Origin: Arcobacter caeni
GTDB lineage: Bacteria; Campylobacterota; Campylobacteria; Campylobacterales; Arcobacteraceae
DNA length: 64,000 nt
Reading direction: 5' to 3'
Assembly: GCF_003063245.1 (NCBI RefSeq)
Contig: NZ_MUXE01000012.1
Span: forward strand, 1 to 64,000
In this document: piece by piece, positions 34,012 to 42,900 of the stretch
How the letters are laid out: each line of letters opens with the position of its first letter
How positions within the stretch are numbered: the first letter of the stretch is position 1
The notes under the pieces: generated by a model
Seen by the model: the letters and a program-made list of their open reading frames with translations, nothing else
The model's database searches: none
What the model was told of the DNA's origin: nothing
Made by a program: the position numbers and the translations under genes

Positions 34012-37000
34012 ATGAATTCATTCAGAGTTATGAATACGAGATTTCGTATTTTAAAAGGTGGAAAAATAGGGTTATCATTTAGTATTGCCTTAATAGGTGG
34101 ACTGATGATGCTTTCTAGTACAAAAGCTTACTCTCAAACTTATTTTGATGGAGTAACTGATACCATTTATAGCTCAGGTGATATTTCTGTCACAGCGAAA
34201 TCTGATACAGGTATCTCATCTGTAAATTATTCTAGTATTCAGCCATCAACAGACATAATTTTTCAACCAGAAAGAGTAGTATCCTCTTATAAAGGTGTTA
34301 TGGATTATGAAGTTACAGGAACTTCACCTAATCAATCAATTAATTTAGCAGGTAGTAATGGAACAAATAATGGGAGTTTTAATTCTATAGCTAATGGAAA
34401 TTATACTTATACAGGTGATGATGGTTATGGTCATCTTGTGCCAATAACAGCCACAAATTACGATAGAGCTTATTATGATGTATTTACTCCTAGTAAAATT
34501 TTTACAATTACATTAGATTCAGGAGCTGAAGCTAAAAATATTTCTAAAAATAACTCAGTTTATTACTCGGTGGATAGTACGAATGGATATATAACAAATA
34601 ATGATTCTTATACAGCTAACTTGATATTTAGTGGTTCAAATACTATTTGGGGAAATACAGATATTGAAAATGGAAATATCCAATTAAATGGTAATATAAT
34701 TTTTAAAGGAACAGTAAAAGCTGGTTCTCTAGATGTAAATGCAGGAATAACTAACTTTGAAGATAATTTAACAGCAACAACAACTACAATAACAACAGGA
34801 ATTGCTAATTTTAATACACTTAGAGGAACCACGAATTCAAATATAGTTTTTAGTGGAGCAGGAACAGCAAATTTATATGGTAATTTAACGGGATCTATAT
34901 CAGGAGCAGGAACATTAACAACAACCGGAGCTACTAATCAAACAATCACAGGAGCGGTTGGGAATATAGGTAATTTAAATGTATCAAATATAGGATTTAC
35001 TACAACAGTAGCTGGAAATGTAAATGCAGCTAATACAAAAATAGATTCAACTCTAATAATGACAGATGGTTCAAATGTAACTTCAACTATTACAGGAACA
35101 GGGACTTTAACACTAGCTGGGAATTCAACAGTAACCGGAACAGTTGGGAATTCAACAACTAGTTTAGGGAGTATAAATGCAAATGGAGCAAGTGATAAAA
35201 CTGTAATATTTAAAAATGATGTTTATGCTATAAATACAAATATTGGAGCAGGAACAGTAGATATAAAAGGTAATTTAACGGGATCTATATCAGGAGCAGG
35301 AACATTAACAACAACCGGAGCTACTAATCAAACAATCACAGGAGCGGTTGGGAATATAGGTAATTTAAATGTATCAAATACAGGATTTACTACAACAGTA
35401 GCTGGAAATGTAAACGCAGCTAATACAAAAATAGATTCAACTCTAATAATGACAGATGGTTCAAATGTAACTTCAACTATTACAGGAACAGGGAATTTAA
35501 CACTAGATGGGAATTCAACAGTAACCGGAACAGTTGGGAATTCAACAACTAGTTTAGGGAGTATAAATGCAAATGGAGCAAGTGATAAAACTGTAATATT
35601 TAAAAATGATGTTTATGCTATAAATACAAATATTGGAGCAGGAACAGTAGATTTTAATACAGCATCAGGAACAACAAATACAAATATTATATTTACAGAT
35701 AAAGGAATAGCAAATTTAAATAATGGACTAACTGGAAATATTGATTTTTCAGGAAAAGATGCAACGATTAATGTGTCAAATGGAAAAGGTATTTTAGGTT
35801 CGGTTCAAACATTGGCTTTAAATAATACAGGTATTTTAAATTTCCAAGGTGATGGAACTATTACTGGTAATATTGGAAGTAGCATTACTTCTGGAATTAA
35901 AGAACTTAACATTAATACTAATAATGAACAAAATACTCCTGATGGTGTTGTAGCTGGTGTTGTTGGACTAGCAAGAGAGCTTTATACCGATGTTGTAAAT
36001 CTTAAAAATAATGCTACTTTAACACTTTTAGATAATACAAATATGCTAAATTCAGGTTTAGGTTCAGATAAAATTTTTATCACTACTAATGTAACAAATA
36101 CCGGAACATTAAATTTCAAAGGAACTTCAAATATTACTGGTGAAGTTGGGCAAAGTGATAAAGTTTTATATACCATAAATGCAGGAGTAACAGGGGAAAC
36201 AGTTACCTTTAATGATATGGTATATGCAACAACTTTAAAATATTCTGATGATGGAAAAGTTGTATTAAATGGTGATAATAGTTCAAATGCTTCTTCTGAG
36301 GGAATGATAGGAACTGTTGATTTTGATAATAAAGCTGGTACTTTAGCAATTGGTGATGATGTAAACTTAACAGTTGGAGCTGCTGGAACTCAATTTATTA
36401 ATGGAAATGATGCAATTTTAGAATTTGCAGGAAGCTCGATAATTACTGGGATTCTAGGTGGAAATACAGCTGGAAATTCTACTTTTAAAGAAATTCATGC
36501 AGGAGCAGATGGAAAAACAGTTACTTTTAAAAATAATGTTTATGTGAAAGAAAGTACATTACATGTAAGTGGGAAAGGTACTGTTAATTTTCAAGGAAAC
36601 CTAATAGGTAGTTTAATATATGATGATGATGGTGTTGCGAATGTATCTGATGGTAAAAATATAGTTGTTTCAAGTAGCGTTCTTGTTGCCGTTACCACTG
36701 CAACTACTGATACCGGTTCTTTAAATTTCTTAGGTACAACAACACTTTATACAGATATTGGTACAAGTACAAAAAGACTTAAAAATGTGACTTTTGGATC
36801 AGCTGGTTCTGCTTCAAATTCTTATACTCAAAATTTAGATAAAAACATATATGCTCAAAATACTTATATAGGAAATGGAACAAACCAAACAATACTTGAA
36901 ATGAATGATGATATTACTTTTGGTGGAAGTTTAACTGTAAGAGCAAATTCTGCTTTAGATGTAAGTACTCATGATATAACCGTTACAAATAATTTAACAT

Positions 37001-38517
37001 TAGCAGCTAATTCATTAACTAGATTTAAAATATACACTGATGATATAACAGCTAGTGGTTCATCTGTAGGCGCTCCCTCTGGAAGTATTACAACTGATAC
37101 TTTAACAATCGATGATAATGCAATAATTAAAGTTAATTATATAGGTACCTTATATGGTGCGGGTTCTTATAATTTAATTTTTGCAAATGGTATTATAGGA
37201 ACTTATTATGGAACAGAAGCAAATGGAAAAGTTAGTGATAATAGTATTATTGATTCAATAATAAAAGTTGATGGAAATAATCTAATTTTATTTGCAGATA
37301 GAACAGGTGGTGGAAAGTATGGTGTTGAAGATTTATATATTGAAAAATCAGGTATTGGAGAACACTATTCAAATGGAGCTTCACAAGCACTAGCTGGTTA
37401 TGCTTATGATACTTTAGTAAGAGAAGGCGCATTAGGTAATATTGTAACTAGAATTGAAGAGTTAGATGGTGGATTATATTTATCATCTGAGAAAAAAGCA
37501 CAAATGGTAGAAATACAAAAATTATTAGCACCTGTTGCAAATAATTCAAGTATTCAATCTTCACTTACAGCATCAACTTTAGTATCATCAACAATCAAAG
37601 ATAGAATGTCTGATATGAGATTTTCTTCAAGTACTGATTTTATTCCATATTCTGGATATTCATCAGGTACTTATACTTTAAATAATTCATTATGGATTAA
37701 AGCAATGGGTTCAAAAGCAACTCAAAGTAAAGTTCAAGATTATGATGGATATAACTCAACTACTTTAGGTTTTGTGGCTGGAATGGACAGAACTCTAAGA
37801 AGTGGTTCAACAATCGGATTAGCATTAGCACACGCAAATACAAAAATAAATCAAACAGATTTTAGAAGTGGAGATAGTGCAGATACTCAAAGTATTCAAT
37901 TTTCTACTTATGGATCAATGGATTTCGATGATACTTATGTAGATGGAATATTATCTTACGCAAGACATGATACTGATTCAACAAGAACAGCAAATTCTGG
38001 TAAATTATCATCTTCATCAACGGCTGATCAAATTTCAGCAAAAGTTGAAGTAGGGCATAGAGTATACTTTGAAGATGTTGCGACATTAACTCCTTTTGTA
38101 TCAGTTGAATATGGAAATTTAAACCAAAAAGGCTATACTGAAAAAGGAACTGCTTATCAAAATGATGCATTAAAAGTGGATTCTGTAAAAGTAAATAAAG
38201 GTACGCTAGGAGCTGGAGCTAAACTTTCTACAAATTTAAATATTGGAGATACTGTAATTGTTCCAGAATTTAAATTAGCAGCTTATAATGCTTTTGGTGA
38301 TACAAAAGCTGACATAAAAGCTCAATATGTAGGTGGTGGAAATCAATTTGTAACACCTACACAAGACTTGAATAAAACAATGTTTAATGCAGGACTTGGA
38401 GTTAAAACAACACTTAGTGAATCTACAAGTTTAATGATAGGTGTTGATTATGATAGAAGTAAAGATGGAAATTTCCAAGGATATTCAGGAAATGTTTCAT
38501 TTAGACTTAATTTCTAA
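34012..38517 (+). CDS. Autotransporter adhesin-like protein
   Basis: A 1501-residue type V autotransporter. An extended signal peptide (1-42, basic start then a hydrophobic segment ending STKAYSQ) precedes a Thr/Asn/Gly-rich passenger of beta-helix type (about 45-1200). Its repeats such as GNLTGSISGAGTLTTTG form rungs. Residues about 1220-1501 (from SLWIKAMGSK) are the outer membrane beta-barrel, ending in Phe (NVSFRLNF). The passenger contains a 390-bp tandem duplication. I chose ATG 34012 because AAGGAG and a TATAAT lie just upstream; the frame extends to 33949. No protease catalytic triad is obvious, so adhesion or aggregation is the likely role. The gene is visibly less A+T-rich than its neighbours. 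Confidence 0.88.
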   Translation: MNSFRVMNTRFRILKGGKIGLSFSIALIGGLMMLSSTKAYSQTYFDGVTDTIYSSGDISVTAKSDTGISSVNYSSIQPSTDIIFQPERVVSSYKGVMDYEVTGTSPNQSINLAGSNGTNNGSFNSIANGNYTYTGDDGYGHLVPITATNYDRAYYDVFTPSKIFTITLDSGAEAKNISKNNSVYYSVDSTNGYITNNDSYTANLIFSGSNTIWGNTDIENGNIQLNGNIIFKGTVKAGSLDVNAGITNFEDNLTATTTTITTGIANFNTLRGTTNSNIVFSGAGTANLYGNLTGSISGAGTLTTTGATNQTITGAVGNIGNLNVSNIGFTTTVAGNVNAANTKIDSTLIMTDGSNVTSTITGTGTLTLAGNSTVTGTVGNSTTSLGSINANGASDKTVIFKNDVYAINTNIGAGTVDIKGNLTGSISGAGTLTTTGATNQTITGAVGNIGNLNVSNTGFTTTVAGNVNAANTKIDSTLIMTDGSNVTSTITGTGNLTLDGNSTVTGTVGNSTTSLGSINANGASDKTVIFKNDVYAINTNIGAGTVDFNTASGTTNTNIIFTDKGIANLNNGLTGNIDFSGKDATINVSNGKGILGSVQTLALNNTGILNFQGDGTITGNIGSSITSGIKELNINTNNEQNTPDGVVAGVVGLARELYTDVVNLKNNATLTLLDNTNMLNSGLGSDKIFITTNVTNTGTLNFKGTSNITGEVGQSDKVLYTINAGVTGETVTFNDMVYATTLKYSDDGKVVLNGDNSSNASSEGMIGTVDFDNKAGTLAIGDDVNLTVGAAGTQFINGNDAILEFAGSSIITGILGGNTAGNSTFKEIHAGADGKTVTFKNNVYVKESTLHVSGKGTVNFQGNLIGSLIYDDDGVANVSDGKNIVVSSSVLVAVTTATTDTGSLNFLGTTTLYTDIGTSTKRLKNVTFGSAGSASNSYTQNLDKNIYAQNTYIGNGTNQTILEMNDDITFGGSLTVRANSALDVSTHDITVTNNLTLAANSLTRFKIYTDDITASGSSVGAPSGSITTDTLTIDDNAIIKVNYIGTLYGAGSYNLIFANGIIGTYYGTEANGKVSDNSIIDSIIKVDGNNLILFADRTGGGKYGVEDLYIEKSGIGEHYSNGASQALAGYAYDTLVREGALGNIVTRIEELDGGLYLSSEKKAQMVEIQKLLAPVANNSSIQSSLTASTLVSSTIKDRMSDMRFSSSTDFIPYSGYSSGTYTLNNSLWIKAMGSKATQSKVQDYDGYNSTTLGFVAGMDRTLRSGSTIGLALAHANTKINQTDFRSGDSADTQSIQFSTYGSMDFDDTYVDGILSYARHDTDSTRTANSGKLSSSSTADQISAKVEVGHRVYFEDVATLTPFVSVEYGNLNQKGYTEKGTAYQNDALKVDSVKVNKGTLGAGAKLSTNLNIGDTVIVPEFKLAAYNAFGDTKADIKAQYVGGGNQFVTPTQDLNKTMFNAGLGVKTTLSESTSLMIGVDYDRSKDGNFQGYSGNVSFRLNF
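34855..35652 (+). repeat. 390-bp tandem duplication in the autotransporter passenger
   Basis: Two adjacent 390-base units (34855-35244 and 35245-35634), plus an 18-base start of a third, encode about 130 residues each. Over 384 compared bases (from 34879 and from 35269) I count four differences, three changing an amino acid (Ile/Thr, Thr/Asn, Ala/Asp). Copy number could vary by slippage or recombination without shifting frame. Confidence 0.93.
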
Positions 38518-38539
38518 TTTTTATATTTAAAGGAAAAAG

Positions 38540-39271
38540 ATGAAAAAATTTACAGCATTACTTTTATGTAGTATTTTATTTAATATTAATTTATTCTCAG
38601 ATGAGAAAGAAGTAGCTTCTTATACAGCCCAAAAGCATAAAGTTGATTTTTATAAACAAGAAGCAAAAGTAAAAGAAGCTTTAGTAAAAGAGTATGATAC
38701 AGTTGTTAAATTATCTCAGAATTTAGAAAAAGATATAATGAAAAATGATATTAATTTAAGAACTGCAAAAAATATTCTTACAGTTGATATTTGGAGTGAA
38801 AAGTTTTTAAGAAGTTATGTTCCAACTGATATGGAGTTAAAAGAGTTATTTAAAGCAGAAAAACCAAGAGTTGTAGCTAAATATGAATTACGAAATATTC
38901 TAGTAACTTATGAAGAAAATGCAGATAAAATTATTGCGGCTTTAAATAAATCAAAAACTAAAAAAGACAAACAAGAATCTTTTATAAAATATGTAAAATC
39001 AGTTTCAAATGATTTAGCTTCAAAACAAAAAGATGGTTTAACAGATTTAGTTGATGTAAATAAACTAAATATTGAAATTAAAACAGCTTTAAAAGATAAG
39101 AATGAAGGTGATATTGTTAAAGTAAATTTAAAAGATGTTGGTACTCAAATTATTTTCATTGAAAAATTTATTCCTGAAAAAGATGCAAGTTATGAAGAAT
39201 CTGAAGACGCATTAATCAATCTTGCAAAAAGAAAAGCATTAGCAAAAGAGATGGATATTTTATTAAAATAA
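38540..39271 (+). CDS. Periplasmic parvulin-fold (PpiC/SurA-like) protein lacking catalytic histidines
   Basis: A 243-residue exported protein (signal peptide about 1-20). Residues 112-210 follow a parvulin-type prolyl isomerase domain: YELRNILVTYEENADKIIAAL, a DG-containing middle, and GTQIIFIEKF at the end. The two histidines typical of the active site (RHIL and GxHII) are Asn119 and Gln203, so it is probably a chaperone without isomerase activity. The N-terminal helical part (22-105) resembles the SurA-type chaperone region. It lies 22 bases after the autotransporter gene, so it may assist that protein's secretion. Confidence 0.7.
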   Translation: MKKFTALLLCSILFNINLFSDEKEVASYTAQKHKVDFYKQEAKVKEALVKEYDTVVKLSQNLEKDIMKNDINLRTAKNILTVDIWSEKFLRSYVPTDMELKELFKAEKPRVVAKYELRNILVTYEENADKIIAALNKSKTKKDKQESFIKYVKSVSNDLASKQKDGLTDLVDVNKLNIEIKTALKDKNEGDIVKVNLKDVGTQIIFIEKFIPEKDASYEESEDALINLAKRKALAKEMDILLK

Positions 39272-39273
39272 CA

Positions 39274-40101
39274 ATGAAAAATTATCTTTTTTATTTTTTA
39301 CCAATCTTTATTTTCACGGGATGTTTAAGCACAATCCCAACTTTACAAGAAAGAAAAGAGTCTTTATTTGCCCTTTCAAATAAAGACTTTAGACAAGTAA
39401 ATATACAAACCTCTTCTTTTACTTTATTTTCTTTACAAAAAACTTCTACTAATTGCAAAAATAAAGACTTAAAAGTTTATATAGAAGGTGATGGATTATC
39501 TTGGATTACAAGAACTACAATCTCTGCTAATCCCACACCAATAACTCCCACTGCGTTAGAACTTATGAATCAAGATACAAGTGAATGTAAAGTTTATCTA
39601 GCAAGACCTTGTCAATATATAAACTCAAATGAATGTAGCAAGAAATATTGGACAAGCAATCGATTTGATGAAAAAGTTATAAAAAGTTTTGATGATGCTT
39701 TGAATAATTTAAAAAATAGTTATCAAAATAAAAACTTTACATTAATTGGATATTCAGGTGGTGCTGCCATTGTAGCATTAGCAGCTTCTAAAAGAAAAGA
39801 TGTAAATATGCTAATTACCGTAGCTGGGAATCTTGATACGCTAAAATGGACAACAATACATAATATATCAAGATTAGATGAATCACTAAATCCAGCAGAT
39901 TATACAAAAGAGCTTGAAAATATTAAACAATATCATTTAATTGGAAAAGAAGATGAGGTTATTCCTAAAGAGGTATTTTTATCTTATTTATCAAAGTTTG
40001 AAAATAAAAATAATATCACTTATAAATATTATGATGCAACGCATAATTGTTGTTGGAAAGAACCATATAAAAAGTTTTTGGAAGAGTTAAATATAAAATA
40101 A
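39274..40101 (+). CDS. Alpha/beta-hydrolase lipoprotein
   Basis: A 275-residue lipoprotein: signal peptide with lipobox IFTGC (Cys17), then an alpha/beta-hydrolase fold. The nucleophile elbow is LIGYSGGAAIVAL (GYSGG), HLIGKEDEVIP supplies an acidic residue and ATHNCCW the histidine. An early YIEGDGLSW fits an oxyanion region. It starts two bases after the parvulin-fold gene. Together with the autotransporter it may form a three-gene surface module. Substrate unknown; esterase or peptidase are the main options. Confidence 0.72.
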   Translation: MKNYLFYFLPIFIFTGCLSTIPTLQERKESLFALSNKDFRQVNIQTSSFTLFSLQKTSTNCKNKDLKVYIEGDGLSWITRTTISANPTPITPTALELMNQDTSECKVYLARPCQYINSNECSKKYWTSNRFDEKVIKSFDDALNNLKNSYQNKNFTLIGYSGGAAIVALAASKRKDVNMLITVAGNLDTLKWTTIHNISRLDESLNPADYTKELENIKQYHLIGKEDEVIPKEVFLSYLSKFENKNNITYKYYDATHNCCWKEPYKKFLEELNIK

Positions 40102-40123
40102 TAAGAGGTTTAAAAACCTCTTA
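40102..40123. terminator. Hairpin ending the autotransporter cluster
   Basis: TAAGAGGTTT (40102-40111) pairs perfectly with AAACCTCTTA (40114-40123), at the stops of two convergent genes. The T runs are weak on both sides. Confidence 0.55.
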
Positions 40124-40717
40124 AAATACTATTTCCATTCTAAAATATCTAGGAAAACTCTCTTTTAAAGAATTATCAATTTTAACAGGAAAAGCTTCTT
40201 TTATTGAAGATCTAAATAGTTCAAAATAATCTTTATCACCTTTTATAGAACTTAATTGCTCATACCCACCATCTTTTAAAATAGTCAGTCTAAACTCAAT
40301 ATGTTCACCTATTTTTATTTTATTTTTATCTACATTCTTATCTATATTTTTATAGATTTTTTCTTTTATAGTTTTATAAAATAACTCAACTTTTTCTTTT
40401 GGATCAGTTATTTCAGATGTAGATATTTTTTCTTCAATCACTGTATTAACTTTTGTTTCAACAGGATTTTCTGTTTTTGGAGTTTCTACTTGTGGAATCT
40501 CAGTTTTTGGAGTTTCAACTGGAATTGTAACAGCTGGTGTTGGTATAATTTCTTTTATAGTAGGAACTTCTACTTTTTTTTCTATTGTAGTTTTATTTTC
40601 AACTATTGCAACTTTTTCTTCAGTTGAAAAAAAGAAGCTATAAATAAAATATATTATGATTCCAAGAATAAAAAGTATAAATACATCTTCAAGAAAAGAT
40701 TTGTTTTTTGCTTTCAA
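40121..40717 (-). CDS. TonB-C/TolA-like periplasm-spanning protein
   Basis: A 198-residue protein with one membrane anchor (about 10-30), a Pro/Glu/Thr/Lys-rich stretch (45-110, with repeated VETPKTE) and a compact C-terminal domain (about 130-198, EFRLTILKDGGYEQLSSIKG ... FRMEIVF) resembling the C-terminal domains of TolA or TonB. It probably spans the periplasm. The TTG start at 40717 has AAAGGA upstream. No exbB or exbD homologue is visible in the window, so the partner is unknown. Confidence 0.65.
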   Translation of the reverse strand: MKAKNKSFLEDVFILFILGIIIYFIYSFFFSTEEKVAIVENKTTIEKKVEVPTIKEIIPTPAVTIPVETPKTEIPQVETPKTENPVETKVNTVIEEKISTSEITDPKEKVELFYKTIKEKIYKNIDKNVDKNKIKIGEHIEFRLTILKDGGYEQLSSIKGDKDYFELFRSSIKEAFPVKIDNSLKESFPRYFRMEIVF

Positions 40718-40732
40718 AATTAATTCCTTTTT

Positions 40733-41719
40733 TTATTTTTCTGGTGTGTAAATTTCATCAAGTAAACTATCAACGAAGTCATCTGGAGAAAATGCAATTA
40801 AATCATCTTGTTTTTCACCAACTCCCACATAAAAAATTGGAAGTTCAAGTTGATTTGAGATTGAAAATAAAGCACCACCTTTTGCTGTTCCATCAAGTTT
40901 TGTAACGATTATTCCATCAATTCCAACCATTTCATTAAAAGCTTTTGCTTGAGCGATTGCTGTATTTCCTTGTGTTCCATCTAAAATCATAAGTTTTTGA
41001 TGTGGAGCGCCAGTCATTGCTTTTTCACATACTTTTACGATTTTTTTAAGTTCATTGTTTAGGTTTGTTTGAGTTTGTAATCTTCCTGCTGTATCAATAA
41101 TTACATTATCAATATTTCTAGCTATTGCTGCACTAATTGTATCGAATGCTACAGCACTTGCATCATGCCCTTGTTTTGTTTTAATTATTGGAACATCTAA
41201 TTTTGCTGCCCAAGTAGAGAGCTGTTCAATTGCTGCTGCTCTAAAAGTATCACCAGCTCCAAGAATTACAGATTTCCCATCTTTTTTAGAAATATTTGCT
41301 AATTTTGCAATAGTTGTAGTTTTTCCAGCTCCATTAACACCAATAATAAGTCTTACAAATGGTTTTGGTAAATTTGATAAATCAACTTTTGGAGCATGTT
41401 CAAAAAGCATTACAAGTCTATGTCTTAACTGTTTTCTAGTAATCTCATCAGGAAGTCCATCCATAGCTTTTTCTATAATTTCATATTCCATATCCGCTTC
41501 AATTAAAAGTTCTTGAATATCATCAAAAGATATTTTTTCCTTTTTTTGAGGAACAACAGTTTTGATAGTTTCAAAAGTTTTTTCTAATGCTTTTGAGAAA
41601 AATCCTTTTTTTTGCTCATTTTCAGCTTTGATTTCTTGAATAGTATTTTCTTTTATTTCTAAAGGAAGTTCTTCCTTTTCTATATCAATATCTTTTTTCT
41701 TTTTAAAAAAACTAAACAT
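40733..41719 (-). CDS. ftsY: Signal recognition particle receptor FtsY
   Basis: A 328-residue SRP GTPase that docks translating ribosomes at the membrane. The N-terminus is short and acidic-basic (1-70), then the N domain and G domain with GVNGAGKTTTIAKLA (G1), DTFRAAAIEQL, IDTAGRLQTQ and TKLDGTAKGG. All G motifs are present. The TonB-like gene lies 15 bases downstream, and a TlpA-like thioredoxin gene upstream on the same strand. Confidence 0.97.
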   Translation of the reverse strand: MFSFFKKKKDIDIEKEELPLEIKENTIQEIKAENEQKKGFFSKALEKTFETIKTVVPQKKEKISFDDIQELLIEADMEYEIIEKAMDGLPDEITRKQLRHRLVMLFEHAPKVDLSNLPKPFVRLIIGVNGAGKTTTIAKLANISKKDGKSVILGAGDTFRAAAIEQLSTWAAKLDVPIIKTKQGHDASAVAFDTISAAIARNIDNVIIDTAGRLQTQTNLNNELKKIVKVCEKAMTGAPHQKLMILDGTQGNTAIAQAKAFNEMVGIDGIIVTKLDGTAKGGALFSISNQLELPIFYVGVGEKQDDLIAFSPDDFVDSLLDEIYTPEK

Positions 41720-41728
41720 TTTTTACCT

Positions 41729-42289
41729 TTATTTTTCTAATACTTTTTTAATATCAATTTCCATCATTTCATTTGGAACTATTCCTACATATTTTTGAAA
41801 TACAGTATTTCTCTTATCAATTAAAAACATAGTTGGAATTGATTTTATTCCTCCAACTGCTTTTGCAAGATCCATATTTTCAGGTGCATTTGTTACTTCA
41901 TAATTTATATTATGCTCTTTTACAAATTGTTTGATTTCATCATTTGTTTTCATTTCTTCAAGTAAAACTGAAATAATTACAAGATCATTTCTATAATCAT
42001 TTTGTATTTTTATTAAATTTGGTATTTCTGCTTTACAAGGCGGACACCAAGTTGTAAAAAAGCTTAATAATACTATCTTATTTGGATAATCTTTTGCGAT
42101 TATTTTATCATTTTCTAATTTCAGATTTACTACTGTGTCATTTATAGTCTTTAGTTGAAATTCTGATACTCTATTGTTACTTTTTACAGAAGTTTCTTCC
42201 TTTGAAGAGTTGTCTTTATCTTTTGAATCACACCCTGTAAATAATAAAATGGATAAAATTGACAAAAATGCTAAAGTTTTAAACTGCAT
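41729..42289 (-). CDS. TlpA/ResA-like thioredoxin lipoprotein
   Basis: A 186-residue lipoprotein: signal peptide with lipobox LFTGC, then a TlpA-type thioredoxin domain with active site TTWCPPCKAE. Such proteins reduce disulphides in the periplasm, for example in cytochrome c maturation, which fits the cytochromes encoded here. ATG at 42289 (MQFKTLAFLS) is preferred, with AAGGA before it; an upstream in-frame start would add 16 residues ahead of the signal peptide. A stem-loop region lies immediately upstream. Confidence 0.88.
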   Translation of the reverse strand: MQFKTLAFLSILSILLFTGCDSKDKDNSSKEETSVKSNNRVSEFQLKTINDTVVNLKLENDKIIAKDYPNKIVLLSFFTTWCPPCKAEIPNLIKIQNDYRNDLVIISVLLEEMKTNDEIKQFVKEHNINYEVTNAPENMDLAKAVGGIKSIPTMFLIDKRNTVFQKYVGIVPNEMMEIDIKKVLEK

Positions 42290-42299
42290 TTTAATTCCT

Positions 42300-42337
42300 T
42301 TGGGTAAAATTATTTGTTGGGTAGAGATTTTACCCAA
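42300..42337 (-). promoter_or_regulatory. Competing hairpins upstream of the TlpA-like gene
   Basis: Three copies of one 7-mer unit are arranged so that two hairpins exclude each other. TTGGGTA lies at 42300-42306 and 42317-42323, and its complement TACCCAA at 42331-42337. Hairpin A uses 42300-42310 with 42327-42337 (11 pairs). Hairpin B uses 42317-42323 with 42331-42337. Hairpin A ends right at the ribosome site (AAGGA) of the TlpA-like gene. It could be an attenuator-like leader, or an operator with three half sites. Confidence 0.5.
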
Positions 42338-42350
42338 GTGAGGCTTAAAT

Positions 42351-42890
42351 ATGAAAAATGATCACAAAAGTGATTTCAGAAAATCGTGTATAAAGAGATT
42401 AGAATTTACAAGCCTTTTTTTAAAGTATTACAAAAATAAAATAATTGTTAAAAAATTAGAAAACTTTATAAAACGAAGTGATTCGAAAAATATTTTATTA
42501 TATATCCCTATGGATATAGAAGTTGATGTAAAACCGTTGATAAAAAGTTTAAGAAAAACAAAAAAGAGAGAAGTTTATGTACCATTTATGCAAGGGGATA
42601 GTTTCAAAATTGTTAAATATAGATTACCCTTGCACAAAAAGAGATTTGGAATAAAAGAACCAAATAACTCTTTTTTTAAAGCAAAAAAAATTGACCTAGC
42701 AATAGTTCCTATAGTTGGAATTGATAAATTAGGAAAAAGAATAGGTTTTGGAAAAGGTATGTACGATAGATTTTTTGATAGGTTAAACTACAAACCAATA
42801 ACGATTTTTACGCAGTTAGTACTTTGCAAGAGTGAAAAGATTCTATCTGATAATTACGATATTCAAGCTAATTACATAATAACAAATTAA
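42351..42890 (+). CDS. 5-formyltetrahydrofolate cyclo-ligase
   Basis: A 179-residue enzyme that converts 5-formyl-THF to 5,10-methenyl-THF using ATP. The key C-terminal motif is RIGFGKGMYDRFF, and LAIVPIVGID is the preceding family block. The N-terminal KSDFRKSCIKRL supplies basic residues for ATP binding. GAGG lies before the ATG. It is followed ten bases later by rny on the same strand. Confidence 0.9.
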   Translation: MKNDHKSDFRKSCIKRLEFTSLFLKYYKNKIIVKKLENFIKRSDSKNILLYIPMDIEVDVKPLIKSLRKTKKREVYVPFMQGDSFKIVKYRLPLHKKRFGIKEPNNSFFKAKKIDLAIVPIVGIDKLGKRIGFGKGMYDRFFDRLNYKPITIFTQLVLCKSEKILSDNYDIQANYIITN

Positions 42891-42900
42891 GGTTTTGAAT

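Noticed and set aside
34855-35652. Possible CRISPR array or mobile repeat
   Set aside because: The repeat is a coding tandem duplication of 390 bases in frame with the passenger; there are no short regularly spaced repeats with unique spacers and no cas genes.
34608-38170. Several minus-strand open frames inside the autotransporter gene
   Set aside because: They are short antisense by-products of the repetitive Thr/Asn/Gly codons and have no family features.
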